Assembly (NCBI GenBank): GCA_937901435.1
Contig: CALGTJ010000061.1
Span: 1 to 6,316, forward strand
Direction: 5' to 3'
Source of the DNA: an uncultured Rhodobacter sp.
GTDB taxonomy: Bacteria; Pseudomonadota; Alphaproteobacteria; Rhodobacterales; Rhodobacteraceae
Length of the DNA stretch: 6,316 bases
The position numbers were made by a program, and so were the translations under genes. Below are positions 6,102-6,316 of this stretch, piece after piece. Each line of letters begins with the position of its first letter. Within the stretch, counting starts at the first letter, position 1. The notes under the pieces are model-generated. The model was not told where the DNA came from. It searched no databases and saw only the letters and a program-made list of their open reading frames with translations.

Positions 6102-6316
6102 TCAGGCTTTGTCATCCGAGTCCCGGCCTAAGTTTGGTTCTGCGTCCGGGGGGGGCGGGCTTTTGGCTTCATATCCGCGATAAAGTCGCCCGCGCAGATA
6201 CTCTTTGACGCCAAAGCGCGTCAGCACGCCCAAAGCCGCCGTCACCGGCACCGCAACCAACAGCCCGACAAAACCGAACAACGCCCCGAACAGGCTGAGC
6301 GAAAACAGCAGCCAGA
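6102..6316 (-). CDS. AI-2E/PerM-family transporter, C-terminal end (cut by window edge)
   Basis: The last 70 residues of a gene that begins beyond the right edge. The visible part starts WLLFSLSLFGALFGFVGLL, continues VAVPVTAALGVLTRF, and then LRGRLYRGYEAK. This glycine- and leucine-rich segment, followed by VAVP and a basic amphipathic end, matches the final membrane segments of AI-2E/PerM-type inner-membrane proteins (family PF01594). Some members export autoinducer-2 or ions, and most are uncharacterised. The tail SPPPPDAEPNLGRDSDDKA is hydrophilic and acidic, probably cytosolic, and ends at TGA (6104-6102). The reading frame through the tail crosses a run of eight C on the coding strand. 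One base fewer would end the protein earlier at 6128. The gene sits 42 nt before hdaA and probably leads or shares its operon. Confidence 0.85.
   Translation of the reverse strand, partial: WLLFSLSLFGALFGFVGLLVAVPVTAALGVLTRFGVKEYLRGRLYRGYEAKSPPPPDAEPNLGRDSDDKA

Noticed and set aside
5442..6131. A 229-codon plus-strand open frame opposite hdaA
   Set aside because: Shadow of hdaA; the translation has no domain-like features.
6128..6316. Transporter frame ending at TAG 6130-6128
   Set aside because: This frame results only if the C run is counted as seven. The sequence shows eight, which moves the stop to TGA 6104-6102.

Overview
The window looks like chromosomal DNA of an alphaproteobacterium, most likely Rhodobacterales (Roseobacter group). 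This rests on the moderately GC-rich composition, the style of the proteins, and the order AI-2E-family transporter, HdaA, polyphosphate kinase, which I recall as typical of that group. I have not verified the taxonomy by alignment. All six recognised genes, including one cut by the right edge, lie on the minus strand, so transcription runs from high to low coordinates.

Right half (6316 to 3131): a housekeeping cluster. It holds the C-terminal end of an AI-2E/PerM-type membrane transporter (6102-6316), an HdaA-like AAA+ DnaA paralogue (5346-6059) and a full-length polyphosphate kinase 1 (3131-5305). The gaps are about 40 nt, consistent with one operon linking control of replication initiation to polyphosphate synthesis. 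The ppk1 start has an odd arrangement: the best Shine-Dalgarno sits at the right distance for a three-codon mini-ORF whose stop overlaps the ppk1 start as ATGA.

Middle (3007-3130): a 124-nt intergenic spacer, the only real gene boundary. It holds two hairpins just after ppk1 (a small one and a strong 10-bp one), then a short inverted repeat next to a -10-like TATACA upstream of the next operon. No ppx follows ppk1.

Left half (3006 to 72): a compact three-gene carbohydrate cassette. It holds a xylose-isomerase-like TIM-barrel isomerase/epimerase (2254-3006), a Gfo/Idh/MocA NAD(P)-dependent sugar dehydrogenase (1121-2242) and a YghZ/AKR14-type aldo-keto reductase (72-1109). Both internal gaps are exactly 11 nt, and in both the Shine-Dalgarno overlaps or abuts the preceding TAA stop. 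Together they probably interconvert a sugar or polyol through oxidation, isomerisation/epimerisation and reduction. The substrate cannot be read from this window, which shows no transporter, kinase or regulator for it. A second hairpin lies just after the last gene (15-38).

I see no mobile element, CRISPR array, tRNA or rRNA. The window is mostly ordinary. Its less ordinary points are the uncharacterised sugar trio placed directly after ppk1 and the small regulatory-looking structures in the spacers.
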